This document shows, one piece after another, positions 6,296 to 6,301 of a stretch of 6,301 bases of DNA. Source of the DNA: an uncultured Bacilli bacterium (GTDB lineage: Bacteria > Bacillota_I > Bacilli_A > RF39 > UBA660); NCBI GenBank assembly GCA_947628125.1, contig CANQYR010000058.1, positions 1 to 6,301 on the forward strand, in the 5' to 3' direction. Position 1 is the first letter of the stretch. Each line of letters begins with the position of its first letter. Made by a program: the position numbers and the translations under genes. The notes beneath the pieces are model-generated. The model made no database searches, had not been told where the DNA came from, and saw only the letters and a list, made by a program, of their open reading frames with translations.

Positions 6296-6301
6296 ATTTA
6301 T

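Noticed and set aside
1..6301. tRNA or rRNA genes, riboswitches, CRISPR arrays, insertion sequences
   Set aside because: Coding sequence fills nearly the whole window. The only gaps (about 20-70 nt) hold ribosome sites, hairpins and promoter boxes, and I saw no repeat arrays, transposase motifs or cloverleaf sequences.

Overview
This window is a single-direction stretch of an AT-rich, low-GC Gram-positive-type bacterial chromosome. All six genes lie on the minus strand, so transcription runs from high to low coordinates. AGGAGG/GAGGTG-type ribosome sites, an AT-rich codon bias and the protein sequences point to a deep-branching Bacillota / Mycoplasmatota-like bacterium (inference). TGA is read as stop: gatA ends in a TGA that overlaps the gatB ATG, and the clear tryptophan codons I checked are TGG. 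This argues against the TGA=Trp code of Mycoplasma and Spiroplasma, and for a relative that kept the standard code.

Region by region, in the direction of transcription: (1) 6295-3107 holds gatC-gatA-gatB, tightly packed (1-nt gap, then a 4-nt ATGA overlap). They encode the three subunits of the aspartyl/glutamyl-tRNA(Asn/Gln) amidotransferase. (2) 3086-2088 follows after only 20 nt and encodes a 332-residue, lysine-rich, mostly helical protein that I do not recognise. A hairpin with a T-run overlapping its stop codon probably ends the operon. (3) 2019-247 encodes a 590-residue HerA/DUF87-family hexameric DNA-translocase ATPase. It has its own probable extended -10 promoter and ends in a second terminator hairpin over its stop codon. 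(4) 193-1 is the 5' end of another unrecognised gene, with a very good sigma-A-type promoter and ribosome site, cut by the window edge.

The first four genes look like one transcription unit: an essential tRNA-amidation operon with an unknown rider. The HerA gene is separately promoted. Known HerA proteins work with a nuclease or effector partner (NurA, SIR2, DUF4297 and others). No recognisable partner is in view, so the unknown neighbours on either side are the only local candidates, and this is speculation. The most notable sequence details are substitutions at conserved glycines around the GatA amidase active site, the wrong-looking long start of the HerA frame, the unknown 332-residue gene, and a perfect 16-bp AT palindrome over the last gene's -10 box. 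No RNA genes, mobile elements, CRISPR arrays or large repeats were seen.
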